This document shows, piece after piece, positions 31,296-42,905 of a DNA stretch of 64,000 nt. The notes under the pieces are model-generated. The model made no database searches and was not told the DNA's origin. It was given only the letters and a program-made list of their open reading frames with translations. The stretch comes from Pegoplata infirma (lineage: Eukaryota; Arthropoda; Insecta; Diptera; Anthomyiidae): NCBI GenBank assembly GCA_963921195.1, contig OY992539.1:159470622-159534621 (forward strand). Reading direction: 5' to 3'. The position numbers and the translations under genes are program-made. Position 1 is the stretch's first letter, and each line of letters opens with the position of its first letter.

Positions 31296-31721
31296 ATTCA
31301 AACATTTTCTTTCCATCACATTATTGGGTTTTACCTGACTAACAAATTGCTAAAGATGTTCACAAAAGATATTACATCGATCAGTAATCGTTTGCTTTCG
31401 TAACAAATAGCTACTTGAATTTTAAAAGCCATAAAAAGACAAAAATGTCCATAGATAACATTGTTTTACATTTTTTATACTCCCCAACACGTTCTGACAA
31501 TTTGTTTGTCTGCTGTTATCAATCCAGTGCAAAAAGTCGACAAATTTGCATCGAAAATTATTTCGCAAATTTTATTTTTTGCAACTATTAAAAAAACACA
31601 TTTAGAATAAAGTGACCGACTTCAAAATTTTTCTTTAAGTAGTTAATATATTTCATTTGAGTTTTATAATGTTTTTGAATTAAAAAATAAAATATAATTG
31701 TGCTTCCCAGACGAAATAGTA
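31296..31721. other. Non-coding flank; contains repeat also present at 33.49-34.38 kb
   Basis: The segment 31325-31440 (GTTTTACCTGACTAAC ... TCGATCAGTAATCGTTTGC ... AAAAGCCATAAAA) recurs at 33490-33516 plus 34256-34380. The rest is AT-rich with no gene seen. Confidence 0.6.
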
Positions 31722-31918
31722 AATGCCGTCTCTAGACGGTCTTGCCGGGTTGAGTATACAAAAATGTCCCCCTGATTTTAATTTTTGTTTTCACCATTTG
31801 TTCAGGAAAACACTTTTTTGTGCTTTTTCTTTTATTATATTTAACCTTTTATTAACATTTTGTGTTAGATATGGATCTAACTAAATGTTCTTAAAATAAA
31901 AATATCAATTTCGAGGAA

Positions 31919-32925
31919 ATGCATGATGAGCAATTGCTCGAGTTCATCGATTCTGTGGAGAGATCTATCAAGAGCACTGATGAAAACTTAGATTGTGATG
32001 ACAGTGTTGCTGATCCCACTTATGTTTTAGATAATATCGAGCCCGATACATTGCCAGAAAATGCAGATCATACTGAGACTACCGATACATTTGTAAGGCC
32101 AATTAATTTATCTCTGAATTTGAGCGCGATAGACATACCCTCGAAAGAAGAAAACTACTTTCGTTGAAGATGTAGCAGAGGTAGACGCGTTGGGACACAA
32201 GAACGTCGACTTCAACTGAAACAAAAGCATCCTTCAAATGCAAAAGAGCCAGATCTCTATTCCCAAGAGCTAAATCTACTGGACCTTCAGTTCAACCTAA
32301 TCATTTGCAGATATGACACTATTAAGCTTTCGCATTTATGATTGACTATAAATATTACTGCGTGTACACTACCGACCGATAGCGAAATGAACAAAGAACA
32401 GAGAGGATTTTTCGTAGAACACATGACCTCAATCATACTTGGAACCAAAGCATTGAGGCATTAGTTTTTTTCATGTAAAATGCCAATGAAATAGCGGGCA
32501 TTGTTTTTTCATACAAAAGTAATGCCAGGTCCCAAGTATGACCTCAATCAATGAAGTCGATGTGAATACTGTTTTATGGAATGATAGCAAATTTGTCCCC
32601 CTAGCATCGACATATGCCATTTTTGAGCGTCTCGGAAGAACTAATCCTGATGAACAACTATCGAAGGCACCTCGGTATGATAGAAATCAGAAGAATTTCG
32701 TCAATCAACTGCCCTCAAACTATACTACAATACAATGCTCACATGGGTGGAGTAGACCATTTGGATGGCACATGGGTCGATACCATATTTTGGCTAAGGC
32801 GTGGAATCTACTCTACAAAAGCGTTCATATTATACAAAGGCTTACACGCCGAGAAAGCCAATGCTTCTAACATGTGTCCGATGGTGAACTGTTTTAACCG
32901 CTTCAAGGTTTCCATGAGGAAATAG
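31919..32925 (+). pseudogene. piggyBac-type transposase remnant
   Basis: An acidic N-terminal piece (ATG 31919 to 32167) and later pieces in two frames (32538-32870 and 32614-32925) together cover parts of a DDE_Tnp_1_7 transposase: VDVNTVLWNDSKFVPLAST and the family motif YNAHMGGVDHLD (about 32728-32765). The central catalytic region is largely missing. A 107-bp hAT-like element lies at 32434-32540. Non-functional. Confidence 0.75.
32434..32540. mobile_element. 107-bp hAT-like miniature element in the piggyBac remnant
   Basis: Ends CATACTTGG and CCAAGTATG are inverted repeats. ACCTCAAT is duplicated on both sides (32426-32433; 32541-32548), an 8-bp target duplication as made by hAT transposases. 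It is among the shortest such elements here. Confidence 0.65.
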
Positions 32926-33516
32926 CTGGACTTGTTTCAAAAACAGACGGTCTCTAGGGCTATCGTCTGCTAAAAATCTCGATGAGCCTTTATCACCACA
33001 GCCTGGCACATTGGGTGTTGGGAAAAGAGCTGTTCTTCAACTTGCTGATGTTTGATTCGATGGCGTCGATCGATTTCCCTGGTGTCGATCGATTTCCCTA
33101 AAAGAGGTGCAAACATTGCAATAAATCTGACACCCAAGTCGTTTGTTCCAAATGCGACCTGAATTTTTGCGGGCAGATCGATAAAAATTGCTTCTGGGGC
33201 TACCACCATCGAAAACAATATGTATTTTTACATTGTTTACTGCTTTTTCTCAATAAAACTTTTTTATAGATAAAGTTTATCTGAGATATTTTATTACATG
33301 CAAACCGGCAAGACCGTCTATAGACGGTGTTCACTATTTTTCACCTGGCGCTCTTTCAAAATGCTTTTTTCGCCTGAAAATTTAAACTTAAGTTTCTTTT
33401 GACTATATCTATTTGGAAAAAAAATATTGGCTTTATCCGAGCATTTTTGAGGTCTTGCCGGTTAGAGGGTTAATATTGATAATTGATATTAGGTTTTACC
33501 TGACTAACGAAATGCT

Positions 33517-34255
33517 CATTGGCGTAGGAAGCCAGATTAGGCTTTAGCCCCCCCCAGATTTTTTTGAATTTTTTGTTTTTTTTTAATAGAAAACCACAGA
33601 AATATAACATCATGTGTCTTGGTGTCCTAGAAACGAATGCCCTCCGAAAGCGGTTAAAAATGCATATTTTTTTTAAACAAATTTTGATTCTGAAGATTTT
33701 TCGGAAATTTAGAACTCCCAGATATGTTATGAAAATGAGAGATTTTTAATGTTTTTCCTATAGTAAAATCATTAGATTACTATGATTTTTTTCAATAAAA
33801 AGTTCTGATGATTGCAAAAGTTGATGATTATTAGTCAAAATTCTCAGATTCTTTCTTCCAATAACTTTTGTCTATAAAAAACCACTTAGTATTTATAAAC
33901 TTTTTTAAATCAAAGAACTTAAAATGTTTTCCTGAAGTTAAATCCTAAGATTCGGTGAAGTTTTTATTACCGACAAAAACATCAGATTCATATAAAAACT
34001 TTTTGCAATAATTCAGACTATTTTTCAATGGGAAAAACTATTAGATCTAATATAATAATCATTACGAGTCCTTAAGACTCGTAGAATAATCATAACGAGT
34101 CCTAAAGACTCATTATTATTATTTATTGTTGCAAAAATTAATGAAATCATTAAATTATTAAAAAAAAAATTGTGAATGATTAAAATTCTGGGGGGGGCTA
34201 AAATTATTCTGGGGGGGGGGCTAAGCCCCCCCAGACAGGGCTATCTACGCCAATG
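33517..34255. mobile_element. hAT-type MITE, 739 bp, GAAATGCT target duplication
   Basis: Inverted ends CATTGGCGTAG / CTACGCCAATG. The 8-bp duplication GAAATGCT lies at 33509-33516 and 34256-34263. C and G runs lie just inside the ends. The interior is AT-rich with diverged satellite-like motifs. The related uninterrupted site is near 31338-31352. Confidence 0.85.
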
Positions 34256-34494
34256 GAAATGCTAAGGATGTTCACAAAAGATGTTACATCGATCAGTAAT
34301 CGTTTGCATGCAATGTCATATAACAAAAAGGAGTTAGCTACTTGAATTTAAAAAGCCATAAAAACATAAAAAAAATGTTACTTCTTTTTAACCAAATTTG
34401 AATTTTATGACCCCTAATAAAAGTAGATCTTAAAAAATTTAGATCTTTTCTGTGATACATTTTTTTCTTTTGCAAACATTGTTTATATTAGATA
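34256..34494. other. Second half of the repeat shared with 31.3 kb; AT-rich flank
   Basis: 34256-34380 matches 31350-31440; the remainder is AT-rich with no gene seen. Confidence 0.5.
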
Positions 34495-36207
34495 CACTGA
34501 GGGAAAAAAGCATATTTAAATCAAAAATTTTAATTTTTAATTTAAAAATGCTACATTATTTTCCAAAAATTTTATTATTTATATTGAAATATGTTGATTT
34601 AAAAGTAAATACTTTTGTTTTAAAGTCGTTAACCTCTTAATTTAAAAATTAATAATTTCATATTTATTATGTTGTCGTAAAAACTCGTTACAAATTTGAA
34701 TTATTGCCAATTCAAATTTTCATTTTTAAAACAATATTGTTTCATTTTCAATTTGATGTCAAACAATTTTAATTTTAGTTGTGAATTGACATTTCGAAAT
34801 CATATGTCAAATTTTGAGATGAAAACATTTTTAATTTGAACATGTTCATTTAAAAAAAAATATTGTGTCATTTCTTAATTTTTGCAAAAAAAAAAATAAA
34901 ATTTTTGTTAAAAATGAATAATCCCTAAGATATAATGAGTTATATCTGCAAAAAAATAGATTTGTGTAAACTATCTATAAGCAATGGTAAGTTATAAACT
35001 TCAAAATGTTTTTTTTTTGTTGAATAACCTAATTTTGTTCTTCTTTGGTTAAAGGGATTCTCTGGTTTAAAGGCGTTGTCGTGGAAAAAATAATTGACGA
35101 GAATTAAAAAATGGACTTCACGATTCAATTCCCGGACAGGCAAATAATAAAATAATAAAGTTTAATCAGGTTAAGTAAAATGTGCAATTTTCAAATTATA
35201 TAAGTTTTTACCACAGTCAATATAGTCTAACAAGGGAAATCTCCCTAGTGTCACCCGCGGATCTTTATGGAATTGGTTTTATTTTGTAGAGCAGAAAAAA
35301 TAAACAGACACGTATTTTTTTTTAGCGGCCCAAATTCATATTTAGGGGGTAAAAAGGAGGGGAGAAGACAATGCCATTTTTCAGTTTTTTTCGTTTATCT
35401 CCTATATTATGCAAAGAAACCTAGTCATGTGACACACTAAATGAAAGGTCTTTGGAAAACCTATCTACGTGTGCTAAGAACGTGTCCAAACATGCACAAC
35501 TTTTCGTTATATTGAGAAAAATACCAAAATTTTAGGACATTTTTGTTAATAAGTCGAAAAATATTAACTTCTTTGACCCGTTGTTAGCACCACGAGATAG
35601 GTATTTTTAATACCTTTAATCTGATACCACACATGCCTATATTAAATTTGTTTAAATAGGCGTAATTCGTAAAAAACTGAAAAAGGTCAATTTCCCCCCA
35701 TACAAATCGACCACCCCTAAAAATGAGTTTGGGCCGCTAAAAAAAAATACGTGTCGAATTAATTTTCGTTCTTAACAACATATCCAAATTTCATGAAGAT
35801 CGGAGGGTGACACCAGGGAGACTTCCCTTGTAAGTTTATCATATTACCCATAGACTGGGTTTCACATAAAAACAATAAAAAATTTTATATAAAACTGCAT
35901 ATTATTTCTTTATTATTTTAAATAAATTGTTTAATATTAAAATTATTAGAAAAATGTTTTAATTAATAAAATAAAATGGTATGGAACAACACAAAAATAA
36001 AATTATATCAACCTTAAATCAACAATTTCTCACTTTTAAATTAAAAATGAAGCAACTTTAATTTTAAAAAGTTACTTTTTATTCGCCCATTTTAAAAATT
36101 AAAAAGACACATTCTCAAATCAAGCAAAAACAAAGTTTGTTGACTTTTGTCACTGTTTTCTTTTTAATTTGAGGTTGTTTCAGCTTAATTTGAAAATTTT
36201 CTTAGTG
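34495..36207. mobile_element. TA-flanked inverted-repeat MITE (CACTGAGGGAAAA end)
   Basis: The left end CACTGAGGGAAAAAAGC and right end (complement CACTAAGAAAATTTTC) are inverted. TA flanks both (34493-34494, 36208-36209). AT-rich interior with inverted TTTAATTT-type stretches; no transposase. Tc1/mariner-like or CACTA-like. A Harbinger-like element is nested at 35231-35830. A related right end occurs at about 43145-43176. Confidence 0.65.
35231..35830. mobile_element. PIF/Harbinger-like MITE, 600 bp, TAA target duplication
   Basis: Inverted ends CAAGGGAAATCTCCCTAGTG / complement CAAGGGAAGTCTCCCTGGTG, continuing TCACC. TAA is duplicated outside (35228-35230; 35831-35833), as made by PIF/Harbinger transposases. 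No ORF. Confidence 0.8.
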
Positions 36208-36209
36208 TA

Positions 36210-36645
36210 TACATTAAATGTCACTGCACTGTTCTTTGGGTTGTAAAAAAAATAATAATGTCTTTTTTTGGAAATTCCAATCAAGCAGTCGTTACAAAAT
36301 TTTTATGTCACAACACCAGAATCCATTTTTTTTTTTGTTTTATTAGAAACCCATATAAGAAAACAATTACCCGAGTAATCGCAATTACCAAAAGATCTAA
36401 AATCGAAAAAGGGGCATCCACGATAACCTATTTCGATCACCTTTTTAAAAAAATATTTATGTATGAAAAGGATGAATTTCAGGTATATTTTGTAACAAAT
36501 GTTAAGTCTCAACTTTCTGCAATTAAAAAATATCTCCCCTTGGTCACCGCAATTTATATGTGCATTAAATGCAATGTTCATCAACACAGAAATTGTTTAA
36601 AGAAAAAACGAAAACTTTGCATTTTATTATTTTAGGCTTTTAATT
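36210..36645. repeat. Dispersed repeat also present inverted at 63.40-63.55 kb
   Basis: 36490-36640 is similar to the complement of 63400-63550 (AATATCTCCCCTTG, GTGCATTAAATGCAATGT, AGAAATTGTTT). An open frame spans 36258-36635, but I recognise no protein family, so coding status is unproven. Confidence 0.45.
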
Positions 36646-37170
36646 TTTATACCCTCCAACTACAGTATGGGGATATACTCACTTTTTCATTCCGTGTTTA
36701 ACGCATCAAAATATCGGTCTAGGACCCATAAAGTATATGGGGGTTTTCGTGTCAACTGACACAACTTTTGAAACCGATGTCTTCCGATCGGAATGAAATT
36801 TGCACCAAGGTTAGTCCAATTGGATAGTAGTTCAGACACAATTTTTCAACGAGATCGGTCAAGAACTCTCTGAGTTAGAGGGGGTCGAAATTTGTCATTT
36901 TGGCCAAAGAGGTGTTGATTCTCATCCATGTAACTTCGGAAGACATCGGTTTCAAAAGTTGTGTCAGTTGACACGAAAACCCCCATATATATTTATGATC
37001 AGTGATCGATTCTAAGACATTCCAACGATGTCCATCCGTCTGTCCGTCTGTAGCTAACACGCACAAATATGTCTTATATTCCTAGGAGGGTTAAGTTCGT
37101 AAATGAGCAAAATCGGACCAGGGGGAAAAGTTCCCCCTTCAGGAACTAAACCAACCTCTAAAAAACATAA
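36646..37170 (+). mobile_element. Helentron/DINE-1-like fragment
   Basis: It starts ATACCCTCCAACTACAG and contains ATATCGGTCTAGGACCC and a GATGTCCATCCGTCTGTCCG tract, as in the better-preserved copies at 39691 and 49251. A segment around 36740-36980 contains an inverted repeat (ACACGAAAACCCCCATAT-type). The 3' hairpin end was not found. Confidence 0.5.
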
Positions 37171-37703
37171 TTTTTTACATGATTTTTTGTGTTTTTGTTT
37201 AACTAATGCAACATTTTTATGCTACAAGAACTTGCATTTGGAACTTGATAATTAGAAAATGTGTTTTTTCGGTCCGCCCCCCCCTTTTATGGGCGTGGAA
37301 TTTTTTTTTTATTATGATAAAATTTAATTTTTTTAGTGCAAAAAGCATAAGAATGAATTTTAAAACACATATTAGAGAGAAAATTCCCCCCCCCACTTCA
37401 ATTGCCACTACCGACACCCCCACAAAAAAAATAAAACAACCAATAAAAAAAAAATAAACACCCAAAAACAATGACTACTGCGACTTAAAATTTTAAATAT
37501 AAAGTCGATTATTAAAAATATATTTTAAAAGTCGATTTTATCGATTTTTTGAGGACTTGTGGTGAGGCTGTTTGAATTTTAATTTGGTTATAAAAACTAA
37601 ATTAATAATATAACAAATGCTATTTACATCATTAATAAGGTGTTCAAATACCCTTGCCTATTAATTTTTTTAAAGAAAAAATACTGAAAAATGTCCTTAA
37701 TAT
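37171..37703. other. AT-rich flank with C runs; no gene seen
   Basis: It continues in DINE-like style (GGTCCGCCCCCCCC, GGGCGTGG) to about 37480, similar to 49670-49700, followed by plain AT-rich sequence. Confidence 0.4.
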
Positions 37704-38271
37704 TAGAGATGGGCGCTTGAGTGATTTTTGACTCACTCATGCTCACGACAGGAATTTTTGAATCACGCGCACTCACTCACTAGCATATTTTTTCTACTCA
37801 CACTCACTCACAATCAAGTGAGTAAATTTAACACAACTCACACTCACGTGCACTCACGCAAGCTTCGCTCACACTCACGTTGGCTCACACTCACAAAACT
37901 CATATTTATACAAAAAAAAAATGGAAAACTAAAATTTTTAAAAATATTTCAAAATTTTAAGCAAAATTTGAAGTTCACAGAAATTTTAAATTTTTTTTTG
38001 CTTTTTTCGGGATGAAATCTAAAGTTAAGTCAAATTTTAAAATTTTTTTGTACATTTTTTGGTACGAAAGGAAATATGAAGAGAAAATAAATCACGCAAA
38101 CTCACGCAAAAAAATCGACTCACGAACACTCACTCACGCAAAAATCTTACTCACGCACACTCACTCAATTTTTTTCTCCACTCACACTCACTCACAATCA
38201 CGTGAATAAAATTGAATTCAGTCACACTCACGCGTGAATCACGCTCTAATCTGCTCATGAGCCCATCTCTA
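37704..38271. mobile_element. hAT-type MITE, 568 bp, rich in CACTCA repeats
   Basis: Inverted ends TAGAGATGGGC / GCCCATCTCTA. The 8-bp duplication CTTAATAT lies at 37696-37703 and 38272-38279. The subterminal zones on both sides are packed with ACTCACACTCAC repeats, and the centre is plain AT-rich. Subterminal repeats are common transposase binding arrays in hAT elements; that role is inferred. Confidence 0.85.
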
Positions 38272-38384
38272 CTTAATATAAGAAAAATAAAAAATAAATC
38301 AAAAATCCACCATGTCCGATCGATGGCTTAAAATCAAAACTAAACTCGGTTAAAAATTGCACATAAACGTATATTTTTCTCCAC

Positions 38385-38608
38385 TGTGGGGCGGACAGAA
38401 GGACGACGTACGTTAAATTAATTAATATTAACGACAAAACCTTTTGCATACAAATTCCAAAACCGATGTAAGATAAATACCAATACTTATTAAAAACCGA
38501 TACCGATTCGAGGCTAAAACTAAAACCAATACCAATACCTAAATAATTCAAAACCAATACCGAAACCTATACCAATTCAACAAAAAATGAAAACCAATAC
38601 CACTACCA
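38385..38608. repeat. ACCAATACC repeat (locus 2): empty site of the PLE at 55.6 kb
   Basis: From CCACTGTGGGGCGGAC to CCACTACC this segment is the reverse complement of 55430-55610 joined to 60977-61110. It holds one copy of the 15-bp target (as its complement, about 38479-38496) that is duplicated around the PLE. Confidence 0.85.
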
Positions 38609-38865
38609 AAGATTTCCAACAAATAAGGATATTAGACAAAGAAGACTCTACAAGAAAACGATTTACTAAAGAAAGCTTAAGGATCCAACAAAACATAAAA
38701 AATACGATGAATCTAAAAGAAGATACGAACAACATTTGTGCAAGTTATCGAGTCGCCATAAAATAAGTTGTGTTGTGGAAATATGTTTTTTTTTAAATAA
38801 CTCAATGTTTTATGTTGTTACGTTATATATGTTAAATGTAAATTTTGTCATTTTGATGTAATAAT
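38609..38865 (+). pseudogene. PLE fragment: end of the ORF and 3' UTR
   Basis: It matches 42463-42712 of the larger PLE: the last ~50 codons of the endonuclease part, stop (TAA about 38764-38766) and 3' UTR. It is cut by the hAT element at 38866 and continues at 43482. Confidence 0.85.
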
Positions 38866-39351
38866 TAGGAATGTCGCGAATAGTGTATTCGGCATTTTAC
38901 CGAATATTTACTATTCGGTATTCGGTTTGAACCGAATACGAATATTGCCGAATAATTTAATTATTCATACACTACGAAAAAAAAATATTAAATAAAAAAG
39001 AAACAACTTTAAATTAAATATAAAACAGTGACGAAATAGAACAAAGTTTGTTTTTATTTAATTTAAATATGTTTCTAGTTGTTTTTAACATGACACGATT
39101 AGTAGACAACATTTTAAAATTAAGATGTAACAATATTGTTTTAAAATTGGCCATGCTAAATTTAAATATGCAACAAATTTTAGTTTAAAGTTGACCAATA
39201 TTAATATTAATATGCGACATTTTTTTCTTTTGCAGCTTTTTACTTACCTAAAAACCATGAAACTTAAAATAAAACAATACACATTTTTGTTTTAGTTTTT
39301 TTTTTATTATTTTTACAATATTTTTTAATAACACAGAAAAAAAATTAACAC

Positions 39352-39490
39352 TACTCTAATTGTACATCTAAGGTAGAATTACATCCAAGGCTTTAGCTTT
39401 AAATACTGCTTATTGGCTTTATTTTTTGCTATACATAAAAAAAATCAAAGCCAAAGCCTTGGATGTACTTCTACCCTAATTGTAGCACTA
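39352..39490. repeat. Small hairpin repeat
   Basis: Inverted arms AAGGTAGAATTACATCCAAG and CTTGGATGTACTTCTACCCT flank a short AT centre. It is probably a miniature element; its target duplication is not clear. Confidence 0.5.
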
Positions 39491-39690
39491 CATCTAATTA
39501 CAACAAATGTAATTAAATACCAAAAATAAAAAGAAAACACAATTAAATTAATACTATATACCATATATAAAAAACTAAAGTTAGAAGTTTTCATTTTCTG
39601 CCAATTACATACATAGATACATCCCCTCCTCGTTTTCTTTGTCTTTATTTTTTCACTTGGTTTTTTACTTTTTTTCAGTTTTATTTTTGT

Positions 39691-40316
39691 TTTTATACCC
39701 TCCACTTAGTGATAGAGGGTATATATAAGTTTGTCATTCCGTTTGTAACTCATCGAAATATCGGTCTGGGACCCCATAAAGTATATATATTCATGATGCC
39801 CGATCGATTTTAAGACATTCTAGCGATGTCCGTCTGTCCGTCTGTCCGTCTGTCTGTCTGTTGAAAATGCTCTCGCGGACAAAATATTGCACAGAGATAA
39901 ATGAAACTTAACATATATATTGGAAGTTCTCCCGAGAAGTTTGGTATTGCATTTGAGCGATATCGGTTCAGCGGTTCAAAAGTTATGAACGAAAATGTAA
40001 GCACACCTCAAAAATTTTAGTACATTCAACATAACCTAAAAATACAAAATGCTATAATTCGGCTTCTGGTTGACATATGTGAACATAATTGAACACCAAA
40101 TGGTATTTAAAAAAGTACGAACATATTTTTTGACAAAAAAAGAAAAAAATCGCGGATTTTTTTTTTTACCAAAATTTTTTTTCGCGGAAATTTTTTTTTA
40201 ATTTTTTTTTTTTTCAAAAGCAATTTCCTTTTAAATAAAGTTGTTTGCAATAATCTTTTTGAAATTGTGGAGGGTATCACTACATTCGGCAAGGCCGAAT
40301 TTAACTTTTTAACTTG
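39691..40316 (+). mobile_element. Helentron/DINE-1-like element
   Basis: It starts TATACCCTCCAC near 39694, with AAATATCGGTCTGGGACCCC and a (GTCCGTCT)n tract (about 39828-39862). The 3' end carries the hairpin TTCGGC-AAG-GCCGAA (about 40284-40299), then a short AT stretch and CTTG (40313-40316). Non-coding. Confidence 0.7.
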
Positions 40317-40459
40317 TTATTGTTAATAATATTCTTTTTCACTTTAGTTTTTTATATTTTAATTTTACTTTAGTTAATTTAATTAATTTCACTTAAAACT
40401 CGTCACATTTAGAGATGTGAAAAATATGCGTCTTTTTTTATTGAAAAAATATTTTAACA

Positions 40460-42614
40460 TTGTATCTACTTAAAATAAAATTGCCCAACTTTACTATATT
40501 TCTTGAAAAAAAAAACTTTAAATGTCAAAAAACAAAAATGAGCACTGGTATTGAAGAAATGGTAACAGGTGATGACTATAAAAATTTTATTAGCAAACAA
40601 AACGACAGAATGAAACACATAAGAGAAGAAGTAAAAACAAAACAGCTGATTAAATTGACTACACTGAAGGAAAAACAGTTTAAATCATATGGACTAATTT
40701 TCAACGATCATTGGTTTGAAAATAAAACTAAAGTAAATATACCTATGGAATGTAAATGGATTCTTTCGTTAGGGAAAAAATTTGCATTACCGGTAAATCA
40801 AAAAAATTTTTCTCCGATTAATATAATTGCGGATATTGAACAATGTATCCAAGACATAGATGAAAATTCTGACAAGGAAAAAGATATTGCTAGAACTAAA
40901 CTAGCAAATGGTATAAGCTCTTTTAAAAGAAAATTTAGAAATACACCTAAGGAAAAATTTATTTCAACAGTTTTCGAAAAAACTAAAAAAATTTTAAAAA
41001 AACATCAAGATTTGATAATAATATAAGCAGATAAGGGTAACAAAACGATAGCCATGTATAAACAAGAATATGAACAAAAGATGGAAAATATTTTAGAAGA
41101 TAGAAACACTTATAGAACAATACGAACTGATCCTACCCATAAGCTTCAAAAACAAAACAACAACATCATTTCCGAGTTAGAAAAAAATGGATTCATTGAT
41201 ATGTGGCAACAGCGTAAACTTATTTGTCATGCGGCTACTGCACCCAGAATTTACGGGTTACCAAAAATCCATAAGCCGGACGTTCCTCTTAGGCCAATTG
41301 TGTCGTCAAAATTCTATTGAATTAAAAAATCATTTGGTTAATATAAAACTTGAGACACATGACATATTAGTTTCCTTTGATGTTATCTCACTATTTACAA
41401 ATATACCTGTACACACAGCAATCAAAAATATTATGGAAAAATGGCCGACAATCAAACAGTTCACTAATATCCCAAGACCAAAGTTTTTCGAAATTTTGAA
41501 ATTCTGTTTGACAGATAATAATTACTTTGTTTATGGTAGAAAGGTAATAAATCAAATTTTTGGAATGCCAATGGGCAACCCGCTCTCGCCAACAATAGCT
41601 GATATTGTTCTTGACAATTTGTTGGACGATGCAATATTAGAATTAAAAAACAAAAATATAAATATTAAATACATAGCAAAATATGTAGACGACATTTTTG
41701 CTATAATTAACAAAGACGATAAAGATGAAATTCTTAAAACTTTTAATTCACACCACCAAAAAATCAAATTCACCCTTGAATTAGAAGAAAACAATGAAAT
41801 AGCATATCTTGACGCAAAACTACGCAGAAGTAAGGACACAATTGTTTTTAATTGGTACTCTAAGGAAACAGCTTCAGGTAGACTCATGAATTTCAACGCT
41901 ACACAACCCAGGAGTCAAATCATTAATACAGCGAAAAACTTTATAGAGAGGGTATTGAAAATCAGCGACGAACTATTTCATCATAAAAACATAAATAAAA
42001 TTTATGAAATTTTAACACAAAACAGTTTTCCAAAAAAATTAATTAAATCTTTAATTGATGACGTAAATAGGCGGTTAAAAAATAATAACATAATTGACAA
42101 CACTGTTGAAAAAGAAAATAGGAAATTTTACAGTGTACAATACATCCCTGGCCTTACTGACAATAGAAACATGAGAGAAACACTGAAACAAAATAACATA
42201 TGTTTTGCGTACAAACCTAACAAAACAACAAGTGCAATATTTACGAAAATAAAAGCGCCAGTGGAGAAACAACAACAAAGTAATGTTGTTTATGAAATCA
42301 GGTGTAAGGGAAATGACAAAGAACAATGTAATCAAATATACATTGGAACAACAAAGAGGGCGTTATCTACAAGGATCGGAGAACATAAAATGGACATTGC
42401 AAAGCAGAAGGAGACCACAGCATTAGCTATGCATATAATTGAATCTCAACATGTACCAGATTTCAAACAAATAAGAATATTAGACAAAGAAGACTCTACA
42501 AGGAAACGATTTACTAAAGAAAGCTTAAGGATCCAACAAAACATTAAGAATACGATGAATTTAAAAGAAGATACGAACAACATTTGTGCAAGTTACCGAG
42601 TCGCCATAAAATAA
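40460..42614 (+). pseudogene. Penelope-like element 1: RT plus GIY-YIG endonuclease ORF (5'-truncated, broken)
   Basis: Homology to the PLE at 55.9-58.3 kb begins near 40530 and lacks about 90 N-terminal residues. A nonsense codon lies at 41024-41026. A deletion with frameshift lies near 41310, removing about 30 residues ahead of the RT core. From there one frame runs to 42614. It contains the SFDVISLF motif, PMGNPLSPTIAD, the catalytic YVDD (41682-41693) and a C-terminal GIY-YIG endonuclease (VYEIRC ... CNQIYIGTTKRALSTRIGEH, about 42288-42380). PLEs use this RT-endonuclease pair for target-primed insertion. Protein similarity to the second PLE is moderate, so they are different families. Confidence 0.9.
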
Positions 42615-42905
42615 GTTGTGCTGTAAAAATATGTTTTTTAAAAATAACTCAATGTTTTATGTTGTTACGTTATATATGTTAAATGTAAATTTTGTCATTT
42701 TGATGTAATAATATAAAAAAATTTAAGTCTTCAATGTTATTTGTTAAAAAATTTTGTTAATAAATATTATGTTTTTATTAAATAGACGTATCCCCAGAAG
42801 AAGTCGACAAAAAATCGACGAAACGTCGGGAAAAAATTTATTAAAATTGTGTTTTAATTACATTAAAGATTTTAGGCCGTATTAGCTTAATAAGGAAATA
42901 CAAAA
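42615..42905 (+). mobile_element. PLE-1 3' region up to the terminus
   Basis: The 3' UTR includes the hammerhead-like fold at 42791-42831 and ends near the AAGGAAATAC motif at about 42890-42900. The same 3' region recurs in the fragment that ends near 44419/45854. Confidence 0.7.
42791..42831 (+). ncRNA. Hammerhead-ribozyme-like fold of PLE-1 (variant core)
   Basis: The hammerhead order is present: stem I UCCC/GGGA, core CAGAAGA (42795-42801), stem II GUCGA/UCGAC with an A-rich loop, GAAA (42820-42823), minimal stem III AC/GU, and a GUC cleavage triplet (42825-42827). The conserved core CUGANGA has A instead of U at its second position, which would be expected to impair cleavage. PLEs are known to carry type I hammerheads with very short stem III. 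Confidence 0.6.

Larger units (their letters stand above)
31722..33473 (+). mobile_element. piggyBac-like element, degenerate
   Basis: The right end is a TTAA (33470-33473) preceded by GGTCTTGCCGGTTAGAGGG; read inward this is TTAACCCTCTAACCGGC, a typical piggyBac terminus and target. Subterminal inverted copies of CCGGCAAGACCGTCTATAGACGG-type sequence lie at about 33306-33328 and, inverted, at about 31725-31748. The outermost left TTAA-CCC end was not found, so the left side is truncated or diverged. Confidence 0.75.

Noticed and set aside
36258..36635. 125-codon open frame
   Set aside because: No recognisable family; it lies in a dispersed repeat and similar sequence at 63.4 kb does not keep the frame. 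Kept only as a repeat.
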